The translations under genes were made by a program, and so were the position numbers. From NCBI GenBank assembly GCA_945888535.1, contig CAMDAN010000135.1, positions 1 through 5,081 on the forward strand: a DNA stretch of 5,081 bases, given 5' to 3'. Of this stretch, positions 1 through 5,081 are shown in pieces (position 1 is the first letter of the stretch; each line of letters starts with the position of its first letter). This stretch comes from Bordetella parapertussis (GTDB taxonomy: Bacteria > Pseudomonadota > Gammaproteobacteria > Burkholderiales > Burkholderiaceae_C). Below the pieces are notes generated by a model that was not told the DNA's origin, did not search any database, and worked only from the letters and a program-made list of their open reading frames with translations.

Positions 1-301
1 AGAGATTAACAACCAACAGGTCTATGGTGTCGATGCTGTGGTCCTTCAACGCTTGCATGTGGGCCGGAACATCACGCCGCGCTAGCAGTCCGCCATGTAC
101 CCGGGGATGCAAAGTTTTAACTCGACCATCAAGCATTTCTGGAAAGCCAGTCATCTCAGCCACTTCGGTCACAGGAAGTCCGTGATCGGCTAGTAATTTC
201 GCTGTGCCGCCTGTTGAGAGCAAATGGATCCCTAAGCCATGCAGCGCTTGGGCGAGTTCAAGAATGCCCGTTTTATCGGATACGGATAAGAGAGCATTCA
301 T
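1..301 (-). CDS. purH: PurH, AICAR transformylase / IMP cyclohydrolase, N-terminal part (runs off left edge)
   Basis: Bifunctional cytoplasmic enzyme for the last two steps of de novo purine synthesis: formylation of AICAR to FAICAR, then ring closure to IMP. Only the first 100 codons are present, about a fifth of the usual 500-odd residues; the gene continues beyond base 1. The visible part is the N-terminal IMP cyclohydrolase (MGS-like) domain. It begins [13 protein letters not shown] and carries the hallmark STGGTAKLL (residues 29-37), [16 protein letters not shown] (51-66) and [10 protein letters not shown] (68-77). The ATG at 301-299 overlaps the fis stop as ATGA, and no Shine-Dalgarno sequence is visible before it. 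Translation therefore probably depends on ribosomes finishing fis. Last gene seen in the dusB-fis-purH operon. Identity is very secure; the transformylase domain is simply outside the window. Confidence 0.97.
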   Translation of the reverse strand, partial: MNALLSVSDKTGILELAQALHGLGIHLLSTGGTAKLLADHGLPVTEVAEMTGFPEMLDGRVKTLHPRVHGGLLARRDVPAHMQALKDHSIDTIDLLVVNL

Positions 302-531
302 ACGAGTTGGTGTTCTAGAAGTTTTTTGCGCAAGGTGTTGCGATTCAGGCCAAGCCACTGCGCGGCTTTAGACTGGTTGTTATCGGCTTGTGCCATGACA
401 ACCTCTAATAAAGGTTTTTCAACGGCACGAACAAGCATCTCGTGTATCCCATGGGGGTCGATCCCATCGAGATCGCGGAAATAGGCTTCCAAACTGGAAC
501 GCACACACTCGTCTAAATTTTTATTGCTCAT
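298..531 (-). CDS. fis: Fis family nucleoid-associated DNA-binding protein
   Basis: Small homodimeric DNA-bending protein. In enterobacteria Fis activates rRNA promoters and shapes the nucleoid; the betaproteobacterial role is inferred from homology. The product has 77 residues, shorter than the 98 of E. coli Fis, lacking much of the flexible N-terminal arm, as is common in betaproteobacterial versions. The C-terminal helix-turn-helix spans about residues 51-72 and includes [20 protein letters not shown], matching the E. coli [21 protein letters not shown] signature. I chose the ATG at 531-529 over an in-frame upstream ATG at 576. It gives an ATGA overlap with the dusB stop, has GGAG 8 bases upstream, and starts at the conserved point; the longer form would add 15 basic residues that just read through the dusB end. 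It overlaps purH downstream in the same ATGA manner. Confidence 0.93.
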   Translation of the reverse strand: MSNKNLDECVRSSLEAYFRDLDGIDPHGIHEMLVRAVEKPLLEVVMAQADNNQSKAAQWLGLNRNTLRKKLLEHQLV

Positions 532-1580
532 ACGGCTAACTCCACGCTGTCTCTTGTTGTTGTTTCGGTATCCCAAACTGGGTGGCCAGGGATTCGGTCC
601 ATGTGCTGGTTCAGATTGTCAAAAAATTGCTCGACTGCAGCAACTTGGACGTGGCTTTCTTCAAGACCATTCATTTGACTGCGAAACGCTTCGCCGCCTG
701 GGAGCGAGCGCACATACCAGCCGATATGTTTTCGGGCTGTGCGCACTCCGCTGTACTCACCGTAAAGCGAGTAATGGTCCCAAAGGTGATCCACCAAAAG
801 TCGCTTGACTTCACTGATCAATGGAGGGGCCAGGTAGGTACCTGTTGCAAGAAAATAAGCAATTTCTCGAAAAATCCAAGGACGGCCCTGGGCGGCGCGA
901 CCGACCATGATCGCATCGGCCCCCGTCAATCGCAGCACCTCTTTGGCCTTCTCCGGGCTGGTAATGTCTCCGTTGGCGACAACAGGGATGGACACTGCCT
1001 GCTTGACTGCGGCAATGGTCTCGTATTCTGCATGTCCTTTGTAGCCTTGTTCACGCGTACGGCCGTGCACTGTAAGCATTTGTACTCCAGCGTCTTGTGC
1101 CGCTTTGGCAATCGCGACTGCATTTTTGTGTTCAGCACTCCAACCCGTACGCATTTTGAGTGTCACCGGAACTCCATGCGGCGAACACGCCGCAACCACG
1201 GCTTCAACGATAGAGAGCGCCAAGGGCTCGTCTTGCATTAATGCAGACCCAGCCCATTTATTACATACCTTTTTCGCAGGGCAACCCATGTTGATATCAA
1301 TGATTTGCGCACCGCGCTCCATGTTGTAAAGCGCGGCTTCGGCCATCATGACTGCATCGGTCCCTGCAATTTGAACGGCGATGGGCCCAGGCTCACCGAC
1401 ATGGTTGCTGCGCCGTGACGTTTTGAGGGTATCCCAAAGGTCTTTGCGCGAAGTCACCATTTCACTCACCGCGTATCCAGCACCCAGGTTTTTGCACAAT
1501 TGACGAAAGGGTCTGTCCGTGACTCCAGCCATCGGGGCAACAAACACATTGTTTGCTAATAAATACGGGCCGATATGCAT
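528..1580 (-). CDS. dusB: tRNA-dihydrouridine synthase DusB
   Basis: FMN-dependent, NADPH-using enzyme that reduces specific uridines in tRNA to dihydrouridine in the cytoplasm (U17 in E. coli, by family knowledge). The 350-residue product has the expected order: N-terminal TIM barrel with APMAGVTDRPF (residues 15-25), QIAGTD (70-75), the catalytic cysteine C100 in DINMGCPAKKV, the FMN-site lysine K142 in LKMRTGW, HGRT (172-175), VANGDIT (201-207) and GRAAQGRPWIFREI (227-240), then the helical tRNA-binding domain. It is somewhat longer than E. coli DusB (321), with an extra C-terminal tail of about 25 residues. The ATG at 1580 is preferred to an in-frame TTG at 1595 because MHIGPYLL aligns with the family N-terminus; neither has a clear Shine-Dalgarno sequence. 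First gene of the operon; its stop overlaps the fis start. The dusB-fis pair is conserved across many gamma- and betaproteobacteria. Confidence 0.97.
   Translation of the reverse strand: MHIGPYLLANNVFVAPMAGVTDRPFRQLCKNLGAGYAVSEMVTSRKDLWDTLKTSRRSNHVGEPGPIAVQIAGTDAVMMAEAALYNMERGAQIIDINMGCPAKKVCNKWAGSALMQDEPLALSIVEAVVAACSPHGVPVTLKMRTGWSAEHKNAVAIAKAAQDAGVQMLTVHGRTREQGYKGHAEYETIAAVKQAVSIPVVANGDITSPEKAKEVLRLTGADAIMVGRAAQGRPWIFREIAYFLATGTYLAPPLISEVKRLLVDHLWDHYSLYGEYSGVRTARKHIGWYVRSLPGGEAFRSQMNGLEESHVQVAAVEQFFDNLNQHMDRIPGHPVWDTETTTRDSVELAV
540..543 (-). promoter_or_regulatory. Ribosome binding site of fis, inside the dusB 3' end
   Basis: On the minus strand GGAG lies 8 bases before the fis ATG at 531, within the last codons of dusB. 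It supports the 77-residue start over the longer reading frame. It also suggests fis can recruit ribosomes itself as well as by coupling to dusB, whereas purH shows no such site. Confidence 0.6.
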
Positions 1581-1638
1581 GGAGTTAAGAAACAAAAATA
1601 GACGAAATGTTGGGTTGCTTGGCGTAAGCCGGATGTGG

Positions 1639-1644
1639 ATTCTA
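1639..1644 (-). promoter_or_regulatory. Possible -10 element of the dusB-fis-purH promoter
   Basis: On the minus strand TAGAAT matches the sigma-70 -10 consensus at 5 of 6 positions, about 60 bases before the dusB ATG. No good -35 lies at 17 bases (CCACTG); TTCCAC at 19 bases is the nearest weak match. The 21-base inverted repeat at 1645-1665 directly abuts it and would fill the spacer between -35 and -10, so an activator- or repressor-controlled promoter is possible. Prediction by eye only. Confidence 0.35.
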
Positions 1645-1665
1645 ACTGCTTAAAATTTCAGCAGT
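1645..1665. repeat. 21-base near-perfect inverted repeat between dusB and yqaA
   Basis: The arms ACTGCT (1645-1650) and AGCAGT (1660-1665) are exact reverse complements. In the 9-base centre AAA/TTT also pair, so 9 of 10 symmetric base pairs match around a central base. There is no T-run after it and it sits between divergent genes, so it resembles a dimeric-regulator operator more than a terminator. It also contains TAAAAT (1651-1656), a possible plus-strand -10 for yqaA. Confidence 0.55.
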
Positions 1666-1680
1666 GGAAAATATTTTTCC
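1666..1680. repeat. 15-base A/T-rich inverted repeat abutting the previous palindrome
   Basis: GGAAAA (1666-1671) and TTTTCC (1675-1680) are exact reverse complements around TAT. It begins on the base after the 1645-1665 palindrome ends. The A/T-rich centre is of the kind that bends easily and may bind a nucleoid protein or regulator, but nothing identifies the binder. Confidence 0.45.
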
Positions 1681-1708
1681 ATCGGCCACTGCCTATACTT
1701 CGTTACTT

Positions 1709-2191
1709 ATGGACGCATGGATCACGACTCTCATCAATCTATTTGCACTCCCGCAATACAGCCTGGTGACGGTATTTGTAGTGTCTGTCATTTCTGCCAC
1801 TTTGGTGCCTTTAGGGTCTGAACCTGTCGTTCTAGCTTTGGTGGAAATCAATCCCGCACAGTTTTGGCCAGTGGTGATTGTTGCAACCGCAGGCAACACA
1901 CTTGGCGGCGCTATAGATTGGTGGCTTGGATTTGGCGCTTCCAATATGGTTCAGCATTACCGGCCGCAGTCGGCGAACGCACGCGCTTTGGATTGGCTGC
2001 AAAAGCTCGGCCCGAAGGCTTGCCTATTAGCGTGGCTTCCCATCGTCGGCGACCCCTTGTGTACGGTCGCCGGTTGGCTCAGGCTACCCTTTTGGCCGTG
2101 CGTTGGCTATATGCTGATTGGAAAATTTTTACGCTACGTGTTGATGACCGCAGCGTTTCTCGGTAGCTATCAAGCCCTTTTCGGCAATTAA
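1709..2191 (+). CDS. yqaA: YqaA family inner membrane protein (SNARE-associated / VTT-like)
   Basis: Integral membrane protein of the YqaA group, distantly related to the DedA/VTT superfamily; no reaction is firmly established for YqaA. The 160-residue product has hydrophobic stretches at about residues 17-47, 53-76, 104-122 and 128-153. Family motifs are SATLVPLGSEPVVLAL (29-44), GNTLGGAIDWWLG (62-74) and WLPIVGDPLCTVAGWLR (109-125), corresponding to SATLLPGNSEAVL, GNSLGGLTN and SWMPVVGDLLCLLAGWMR of E. coli YqaA. The ATG at 1709 gives the usual length; an in-frame GTG at 1664 would add 15 residues and overlap the palindrome. Neither has an obvious Shine-Dalgarno sequence. It is transcribed divergently from dusB and converges on the aminotransferase gene, with stop codons 12 bases apart and no hairpin terminator visible. 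It is the only plus-strand gene in the window. Confidence 0.88.
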   Translation: MDAWITTLINLFALPQYSLVTVFVVSVISATLVPLGSEPVVLALVEINPAQFWPVVIVATAGNTLGGAIDWWLGFGASNMVQHYRPQSANARALDWLQKLGPKACLLAWLPIVGDPLCTVAGWLRLPFWPCVGYMLIGKFLRYVLMTAAFLGSYQALFGN

Positions 2192-2203
2192 GCCTTAGAG
2201 CCT

Positions 2204-3343
2204 TTAAGCTGCTACTGGCATCATTTCATCCAATGCGGCTTCGAGTTGCGCTACACACCGATCGGGGTTGTGTAGCTTATCTAAGCCGAACAAGCCAATC
2301 CTAAAGGTCATGAAATCCGCAGGCTCATCGCACTGCAATGGCACACCCGCTGCCGTTTGCAAACCTAATGCCGAGAATTTTTTACTGTTGTGCATTCCCA
2401 CGTCGGTGGTGTAACTCACTACAACGCCTGGGGCTTGAAAACCTTTTGCCGCTACGCTTTGAATTCCACGGCCCTCCAGCAAAGTCCGGACTTTCAGGCC
2501 TAGCGCATGTTGCTCAGCGCAGACCTTGTCAAAGCCATAGGTTTGGGTTTCACGCATAACTTCGCTCAAGCGAGTCAAAGCATCGGTTGGCATGGTCGTG
2601 TGGTACATGTGGGTGCCGTTTTCGTAAGCCTCCATAATTTGCAGCCATTTTTTAAGGTCGCATGCAAAACTGCTGCTGCTTGTGGACTCGATTACTGTGC
2701 GCGCACGCTCACTCAACATGACCATCGCACAGCAAGGTGAACCGCTCCAACCCTTTTGGGGTGCTGTCACGAGCACATCAACCCCAGTGGCTTGCATATC
2801 AACCCAAATGGTGCCTGAAGCGATACAGTCCAACACAAAAAGGCCGCCGACTTGGTGAACCGCGTCTGCAACAGCTTTTAAATATCCATCGGGCAAAATC
2901 ATGCCCGCTGACGTCTCAACGTGCGGTGCAAAAACTACCGCTGGCTTTTCTTTCAAAATAGAAGCTATGACTTCCTCAATAGGGCATGGAGCCCACGGCG
3001 CTTGAGATCCTTCTGCGGTACGCCGCGCCTTTAAGACAATCGACTCGGACGGTATATTTCCCATTTCAAAAATTTGCGTCCAGCGGTAACTAAACCATCC
3101 ATTGCGTATAACCAGTACTTTTTTGCCTGTGGCGAATTGCCGAGCGACTGCTTCCATTCCGAACGTCCCGCTACCTGGAACCAGCACACTCGATTTGGCG
3201 TGATACACCGTCTTCAACATACCAGAAATATCCCGCATTACGCCTTGAAAGCGTTGCGACATGTCGTTGAGAGCGCGGTCTGTATAGACCACGGAAAACT
3301 CTAACAACCCATCGGGATCAATGTTTTTTAACAATCCAGGCAT
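2204..3343 (-). CDS. Class V PLP-dependent aminotransferase (alanine/serine-glyoxylate aminotransferase-like)
   Basis: Fold-type I PLP enzyme of aminotransferase class V, 379 residues, cytoplasmic. Visible active-site features are PGSGT (56-60) for the cofactor phosphate, HVETSAG (141-147) stacking on the cofactor and matching the HxETSTG motif of alanine-glyoxylate aminotransferases, D172 in LDCIAS for the pyridine nitrogen, the Schiff-base lysine K197 in TAPQKGWSGSP, and R348 in FRIGLFG for substrate carboxylate. The N-terminus (FSVVYTDRALNDMSQRFQG) lacks the PGP motif typical of classical alanine- or serine-glyoxylate enzymes, so this is a divergent subgroup and the substrate cannot be named. 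I recall close relatives in other Burkholderiales labelled only as class V aminotransferases. AAGGA lies 7 bases before the ATG, supporting this start. The gene follows ychF by 21 bases and is probably cotranscribed with it. Confidence 0.9.
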   Translation of the reverse strand: MPGLLKNIDPDGLLEFSVVYTDRALNDMSQRFQGVMRDISGMLKTVYHAKSSVLVPGSGTFGMEAVARQFATGKKVLVIRNGWFSYRWTQIFEMGNIPSESIVLKARRTAEGSQAPWAPCPIEEVIASILKEKPAVVFAPHVETSAGMILPDGYLKAVADAVHQVGGLFVLDCIASGTIWVDMQATGVDVLVTAPQKGWSGSPCCAMVMLSERARTVIESTSSSSFACDLKKWLQIMEAYENGTHMYHTTMPTDALTRLSEVMRETQTYGFDKVCAEQHALGLKVRTLLEGRGIQSVAAKGFQAPGVVVSYTTDVGMHNSKKFSALGLQTAAGVPLQCDEPADFMTFRIGLFGLDKLHNPDRCVAQLEAALDEMMPVAA

Positions 3344-3350
3344 CGCAGCT

Positions 3351-3355
3351 TCCTT
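3351..3355 (-). promoter_or_regulatory. Ribosome binding site of the aminotransferase gene
   Basis: On the minus strand AAGGA lies 7 bases before the ATG at 3343, within the 21-base gap after the ychF stop. Its position fixes the start codon and suggests the gene is translated on its own from a shared transcript. Confidence 0.7.
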
Positions 3356-3364
3356 CCAAATAAT

Positions 3365-4450
3365 TTAGGAACTAAACAAAAAATTCATGACGTCACCGTC
3401 TTTAACGATGTATTCCTTGCCTTCAGCACGCATCTTGCCAGCATCTTTGGCACCTTGCTCGCCTTTGAAAGCAATAAAGTCATCAAAAGCAATGGTTTGC
3501 GCGCGGATATAGCCTTTTTCAAAATCGGTATGAATCACTCCAGCAGCTTGCGGGCCTGTATCCCCAACATGAATCGTCCAAGCACGAACCTCTTTCACCC
3601 CCGCAGTAAAGTACGTTTGCAATCCAAGCAAAGAATAAGCAGAACGGATTAATCGATTCAATCCAGGCTCCGTCTGCCCAAGCTCTTCTAAGAACATCAA
3701 GCGATCTTCATCCGACATTTCGCTCATCTCGGCTTCTAGTTTGGCAGAAATAGCCACAACGGGTGCGTTTTGTGCTGCAGCGAATGCTTTTAACCGGTCT
3801 AACAAAGGGTTATTCTCAAATCCGTCTTCTGCCACATTGGCAACAAACATGGCAGGTTTAGCAGTGATGAGGAAAAACTGCTTCAGTAGAGGCAATTCTT
3901 CCTTACTGAAATCAAGGGTGCGAACCGGTTTTGCTTCGTTCAAAGCGGCTTGGCACTTTTCAAGTATCACGACGAGTTTGGCGGATTCTTTCTCCCCTGA
4001 GCGGGCTGTCTTGGTGACTCGGTGAAGTGCCTTATCTACCGCACTGAGATCAGCAAGACAAAGTTCGGTTTGTATGACTTCGATGTCTGCAATCGGATCC
4101 ACTTTGCCTGCCACGTGAATCACGTTGTCGTCTTCAAAACAGCGAACCACATTGATGGTTGCATCTGTTTCACGAATGTGGGCTAAAAACTTATTTCCTA
4201 ACCCCTCGCCGGTACTCGCCCCAGCAACCAATCCGGCAATATCAACGAACTCCACAATCGCAGGAACGATTCGCTCGGGGGTAATGATGGTGGCCAGCTG
4301 TTGCAAACGTGCATCAGGAACTTCGACAACACCCACATTGGGCTCAATCGTGCAAAAAGGATAGTTTTCAGCAGCAATACCGGCTTTGGTCAAGGCGTTA
4401 AAAAGGGTTGACTTCCCAACATTGGGCAGTCCTACGATTCCACACTTCAT
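3365..4450 (-). CDS. ychF: YchF/Ola1 family ribosome-associated ATPase
   Basis: Universally conserved Obg-family P-loop protein that prefers ATP over GTP and binds ribosomes; in E. coli it is linked to oxidative-stress response and translation start. The 361 residues match the usual 363. The P-loop is GLPNVGKS (residues 7-14), the G3 motif DIAG (70-73), followed by LVAGAS with the hydrophobic residue that replaces catalytic glutamine in this family. The nucleotide-specificity motif is NVAE (205-208), the NxxE form that explains ATP preference rather than the GTPase NKxD. SAK (235-237) is G5, and the C-terminal TGS domain runs from about 278 to the end ([14 protein letters not shown] ... DGDVMNFLF). 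AAGGA at 4458-4462 lies 7 bases before the ATG. It is 74 bases downstream of the rRNA terminator on the same strand and likely heads a two-gene operon with the aminotransferase. Confidence 0.98.
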   Translation of the reverse strand: MKCGIVGLPNVGKSTLFNALTKAGIAAENYPFCTIEPNVGVVEVPDARLQQLATIITPERIVPAIVEFVDIAGLVAGASTGEGLGNKFLAHIRETDATINVVRCFEDDNVIHVAGKVDPIADIEVIQTELCLADLSAVDKALHRVTKTARSGEKESAKLVVILEKCQAALNEAKPVRTLDFSKEELPLLKQFFLITAKPAMFVANVAEDGFENNPLLDRLKAFAAAQNAPVVAISAKLEAEMSEMSDEDRLMFLEELGQTEPGLNRLIRSAYSLLGLQTYFTAGVKEVRAWTIHVGDTGPQAAGVIHTDFEKGYIRAQTIAFDDFIAFKGEQGAKDAGKMRAEGKEYIVKDGDVMNFLFSS

Positions 4451-4487
4451 CTCATCATCCTTAGTTCAATAGAGCCGCTCATCGACG

Positions 4488-4515
4488 TCAATACATTGGC
4501 AATTGCATCGTACAA
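4488..4515 (-). promoter_or_regulatory. Possible ychF promoter
   Basis: Read on the minus strand, TTGTAC (4510-4515) as a -35 and TATTGA (4488-4493) as a -10 are separated by 16 bases, placing transcription start about 30 bases before the ychF ATG. The -10 match is weak (3 of 6). The region between the rRNA terminator and ychF is only 74 bases, so a promoter should lie here unless ychF relies on read-through. Confidence 0.3.
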
Positions 4516-4523
4516 CTGTACGA
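4508..4523. repeat. 16-base inverted repeat upstream of ychF
   Basis: TCGTACA (4508-4514) and TGTACGA (4517-4523) are exact reverse complements around AC, giving 14 of 16 symmetric bases. It overlaps the proposed -35 of ychF and lies one base from the T-run of the rRNA terminator. The 2-base centre is too short for an RNA hairpin with full arms, so a dimeric-protein operator is more natural. Confidence 0.5.
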
Positions 4524-4524
4524 C

Positions 4525-4558
4525 AAAAAAAAACGCCCAGTCAGAGACTGGGCGTTTT
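4525..4558 (-). terminator. Intrinsic terminator of the rRNA operon
   Basis: In the minus-strand transcript, arms CGCCCAGTC and GACTGGGCG (546-554 and 534-542 of the 4000 block) close a three-base loop. They are extended by four A-U pairs to 13 base pairs and followed by nine U residues (4525-4533). It starts about 10 bases past the 5S 3' end. On the plus strand the same hairpin is followed by only four T, so it would be weak in that direction. Confidence 0.93.
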
Positions 4559-4568
4559 CGCATTAATA

Positions 4569-4682
4569 GCCTGACGATGACCTACTTTCACACGGGAACC
4601 CGCACTATCATCGGCGCTGAAGCGTTTCACTGTCCTGTTCGGGATGGGAAGGAGTGGTACCACCTCGCTATGGTCGTCAGGC
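4569..4682 (-). rRNA. rrf: 5S ribosomal RNA
   Basis: 5S rRNA of the large ribosomal subunit, 114 bases, read from 4682 down to 4569. The 5' strand GCCUGACGA (4682-4674) pairs exactly with the 3' end UCGUCAGGC (4577-4569) as helix I. Internal hallmarks are CCAUAGCGAGGUGG, the loop sequence CCCAUCCCGAACAGG, and GUGUGAAAGUAGG near the 3' end, all typical of betaproteobacterial 5S. Ends were set from helix I and may be off by one or two bases. It is the last gene of the rRNA operon and is followed at once by the terminator. Confidence 0.97.
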
Positions 4683-4730
4683 ATAACTTTTTGCCATCTT
4701 GCTTTGGAGTGCTTTCGCAGACCTGGTCAA
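4680..4730 (-). repeat. Spacer direct repeat, copy next to 5S
   Basis: This copy shares with 4859-4913, on the plus strand, GGCATAACTT, then TTGCTTTG, AG and CTTTCG in the same order and near-identical spacing, ending with a GGTC...CAA segment. In the transcript it leads straight into the 5S 5' end (...AGTTATGCCTGACGACC). Confidence 0.55.
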
Positions 4731-4763
4731 GACGACCAATTTATAGAGCTAATCAGCTTTTTT

Positions 4764-4802
4764 TCGATTTCTCGATACGATTTTCTGAGTCGATTTCTCG
4801 AT
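4764..4802. repeat. Three tandem 13-base units in the rRNA spacer
   Basis: Units 4764-4776 and 4790-4802 are identical (TCGATTTCTCGAT). The unit between them (ACGATTTTCTGAG) is a diverged copy of the same length, sharing CGATTT and CT. The next 13 bases (4803-4815) match at 8 of 13 and may be a fourth decayed unit. No function is evident. Confidence 0.6.
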
Positions 4803-4815
4803 TCACTTTATCGTA

Positions 4816-4837
4816 CTGCACGGCTTTCACAGTGCAG
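4816..4837 (-). repeat. Small hairpin in the 23S-5S spacer
   Basis: CTGCAC (4816-4821) and GTGCAG (4832-4837) form a 6-base-pair stem with a 10-base loop. A second CTGCAC at 4898-4903, part of the 11-base repeat, could pair with the same arm, giving two alternative folds of the precursor. No U-run follows, so it is not a terminator. Confidence 0.4.
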
Positions 4838-4858
4838 GTATTTTGAATGCGTCAACTT

Positions 4859-4913
4859 GGCATAACTTCCTTGATTTTGCTTTGCAGCACTTTCGTACTG
4901 CACAGGTCTATCA
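4859..4913 (-). repeat. Spacer direct repeat, copy next to 23S
   Basis: Imperfect second copy of 4680-4730. In the transcript it ends AGTTATGCC and then reads AAGTTGACGCAT, which looks like a decayed 5S start (TGACGACCAT), suggesting an ancestral duplication that included the 5S boundary. Confidence 0.5.
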
Positions 4914-4922
4914 AAGTTATAG

Positions 4923-5081
4923 GGTCAAGCCGCACGAGCAATTAGTACAGGTTAGCTTAACGCATTACTGCGCTTCCACACCCTGCCTATCAACGTCCTG
5001 GTCTTGAACGACTCTTTAGGGGGCTCAAGGCCCCGGCAGATCTCATCTTGAAACGAGTTTCCCGCTTAGATGCTTTCAGCG
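4923..5081 (-). rRNA. rrl: 23S ribosomal RNA, 3' end (runs off right edge)
   Basis: The last ~159 bases of 23S rRNA (domain VI region), read from 5081 down to 4923. Recognisable stretches include CGCUGAAAGCAUCUAAGCGG, GAAACUCGUUUCAAGAUGAG, CAGGACGUUGAUAGGCAGGG and the terminal CUAACCUGUACUAAUUGCUC. The 3' end is placed at GGCUUGACC, which in this family pairs with the 23S 5' end GGUCAAGC outside the window; the exact end may differ by a few bases. The sarcin-ricin loop and peptidyl-transferase region lie beyond the right edge. Confidence 0.97.

Larger units (their letters stand above)
4683..4922 (-). other. 23S-5S internal transcribed spacer
   Basis: A 240-base spacer between 23S and 5S rRNA, much longer than the roughly 90 bases in E. 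coli. I see no tRNA gene and no credible coding sequence in it. It contains a partial duplication of the 5S leader at its two ends, a 13-base tandem repeat near the middle, a small CTGCAC/GTGCAG hairpin, and an 11-base direct repeat TCGTACTGCAC (4811-4821 and 4893-4903). The precursor is presumably cut here by RNase III/E-type activity, but no sites can be assigned by eye. Confidence 0.85.

Noticed and set aside
298..576. Longer 92-residue form of Fis starting at 576
   Set aside because: The extra 15 residues read through the coding end of dusB in another frame and are not family-like; the start at 531 has a GGAG at good spacing and the ATGA overlap.
582..1241. Long plus-strand open reading frame of 219 codons
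   Set aside because: It lies entirely antisense to dusB, whose protein carries every family motif. The antisense translation resembles no protein family I know and has no ribosome binding site I can see.
1864..2166. Second plus-strand frame of 100 codons within yqaA
   Set aside because: It is a shifted frame of yqaA; only the first frame carries the membrane segments and YqaA motifs.
4764..4802. Tandem 13-base repeat as a CRISPR array or origin iterons
   Set aside because: The units are adjacent without spacers, only three or four in number, and lie within a transcribed rRNA spacer with no cas or replication gene near.
4496..4846. Plus-strand open reading frame of 116 codons over the terminator, 5S gene and spacer
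   Set aside because: It runs antisense through a certain 5S rRNA gene and the terminator hairpin; open frames across rRNA are a well-known annotation artefact.
4683..4922. tRNA gene in the 23S-5S spacer
   Set aside because: I found no T-loop (GGTTCGANTCC-like) sequence or cloverleaf on either strand.
1..5081. A hidden defence, mobile or otherwise novel multi-gene system
   Set aside because: Every substantial coding region belongs to a recognised family, mostly core housekeeping, and there are no insertion-sequence ends, attachment sites, integrase genes or compositional islands visible.

Overview
The window looks like chromosomal housekeeping sequence from a betaproteobacterium of the order Burkholderiales, probably near the Comamonadaceae. 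Three things point there: the gene order dusB-fis-purH, the 5S and 23S rRNA sequences, and the strong betaproteobacterial look of the DusB, YchF and PurH proteins. Base composition seems close to half G+C, low for a typical Comamonadaceae genome, so a freshwater, streamlined or host-associated lineage is possible. The genus cannot be named from the sequence alone.

Layout. Positions 1-1580 hold a minus-strand cluster read dusB > fis > purH. The purH gene runs off the left edge. The genes are joined by two successive 4-base ATGA overlaps, so they are almost certainly one translationally coupled operon. Positions 1581-1708 are a divergent intergenic region with two abutting inverted repeats. The only plus-strand protein gene, a YqaA-family membrane protein, follows at 1709-2191. 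It converges on a minus-strand pair, ychF (3365-4450) and a class V PLP-dependent aminotransferase (2204-3343), separated by 21 bases and each with a clear Shine-Dalgarno sequence. To the right, also on the minus strand, is the end of an rRNA operon: the 3' end of 23S rRNA (4923-5081), a 240-base spacer rich in repeats, 5S rRNA (4569-4682) and a strong intrinsic terminator (4525-4558).

How the parts work together. The operon at the left joins tRNA modification (dihydrouridine synthesis), a nucleoid protein known in enterobacteria to activate rRNA promoters, and the last two steps of IMP synthesis. All three serve fast growth and translation. YchF is a ribosome-associated ATPase, and here it lies directly behind an rRNA operon. 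The aminotransferase has no clear functional link to its neighbours.

I see no defence system, mobile element, CRISPR array, phage gene or other undescribed system. The least ordinary sequence is the 23S-5S spacer (duplicated 5S leader, 13-base tandem repeat, competing hairpin arms) and the palindromes in the two promoter regions.
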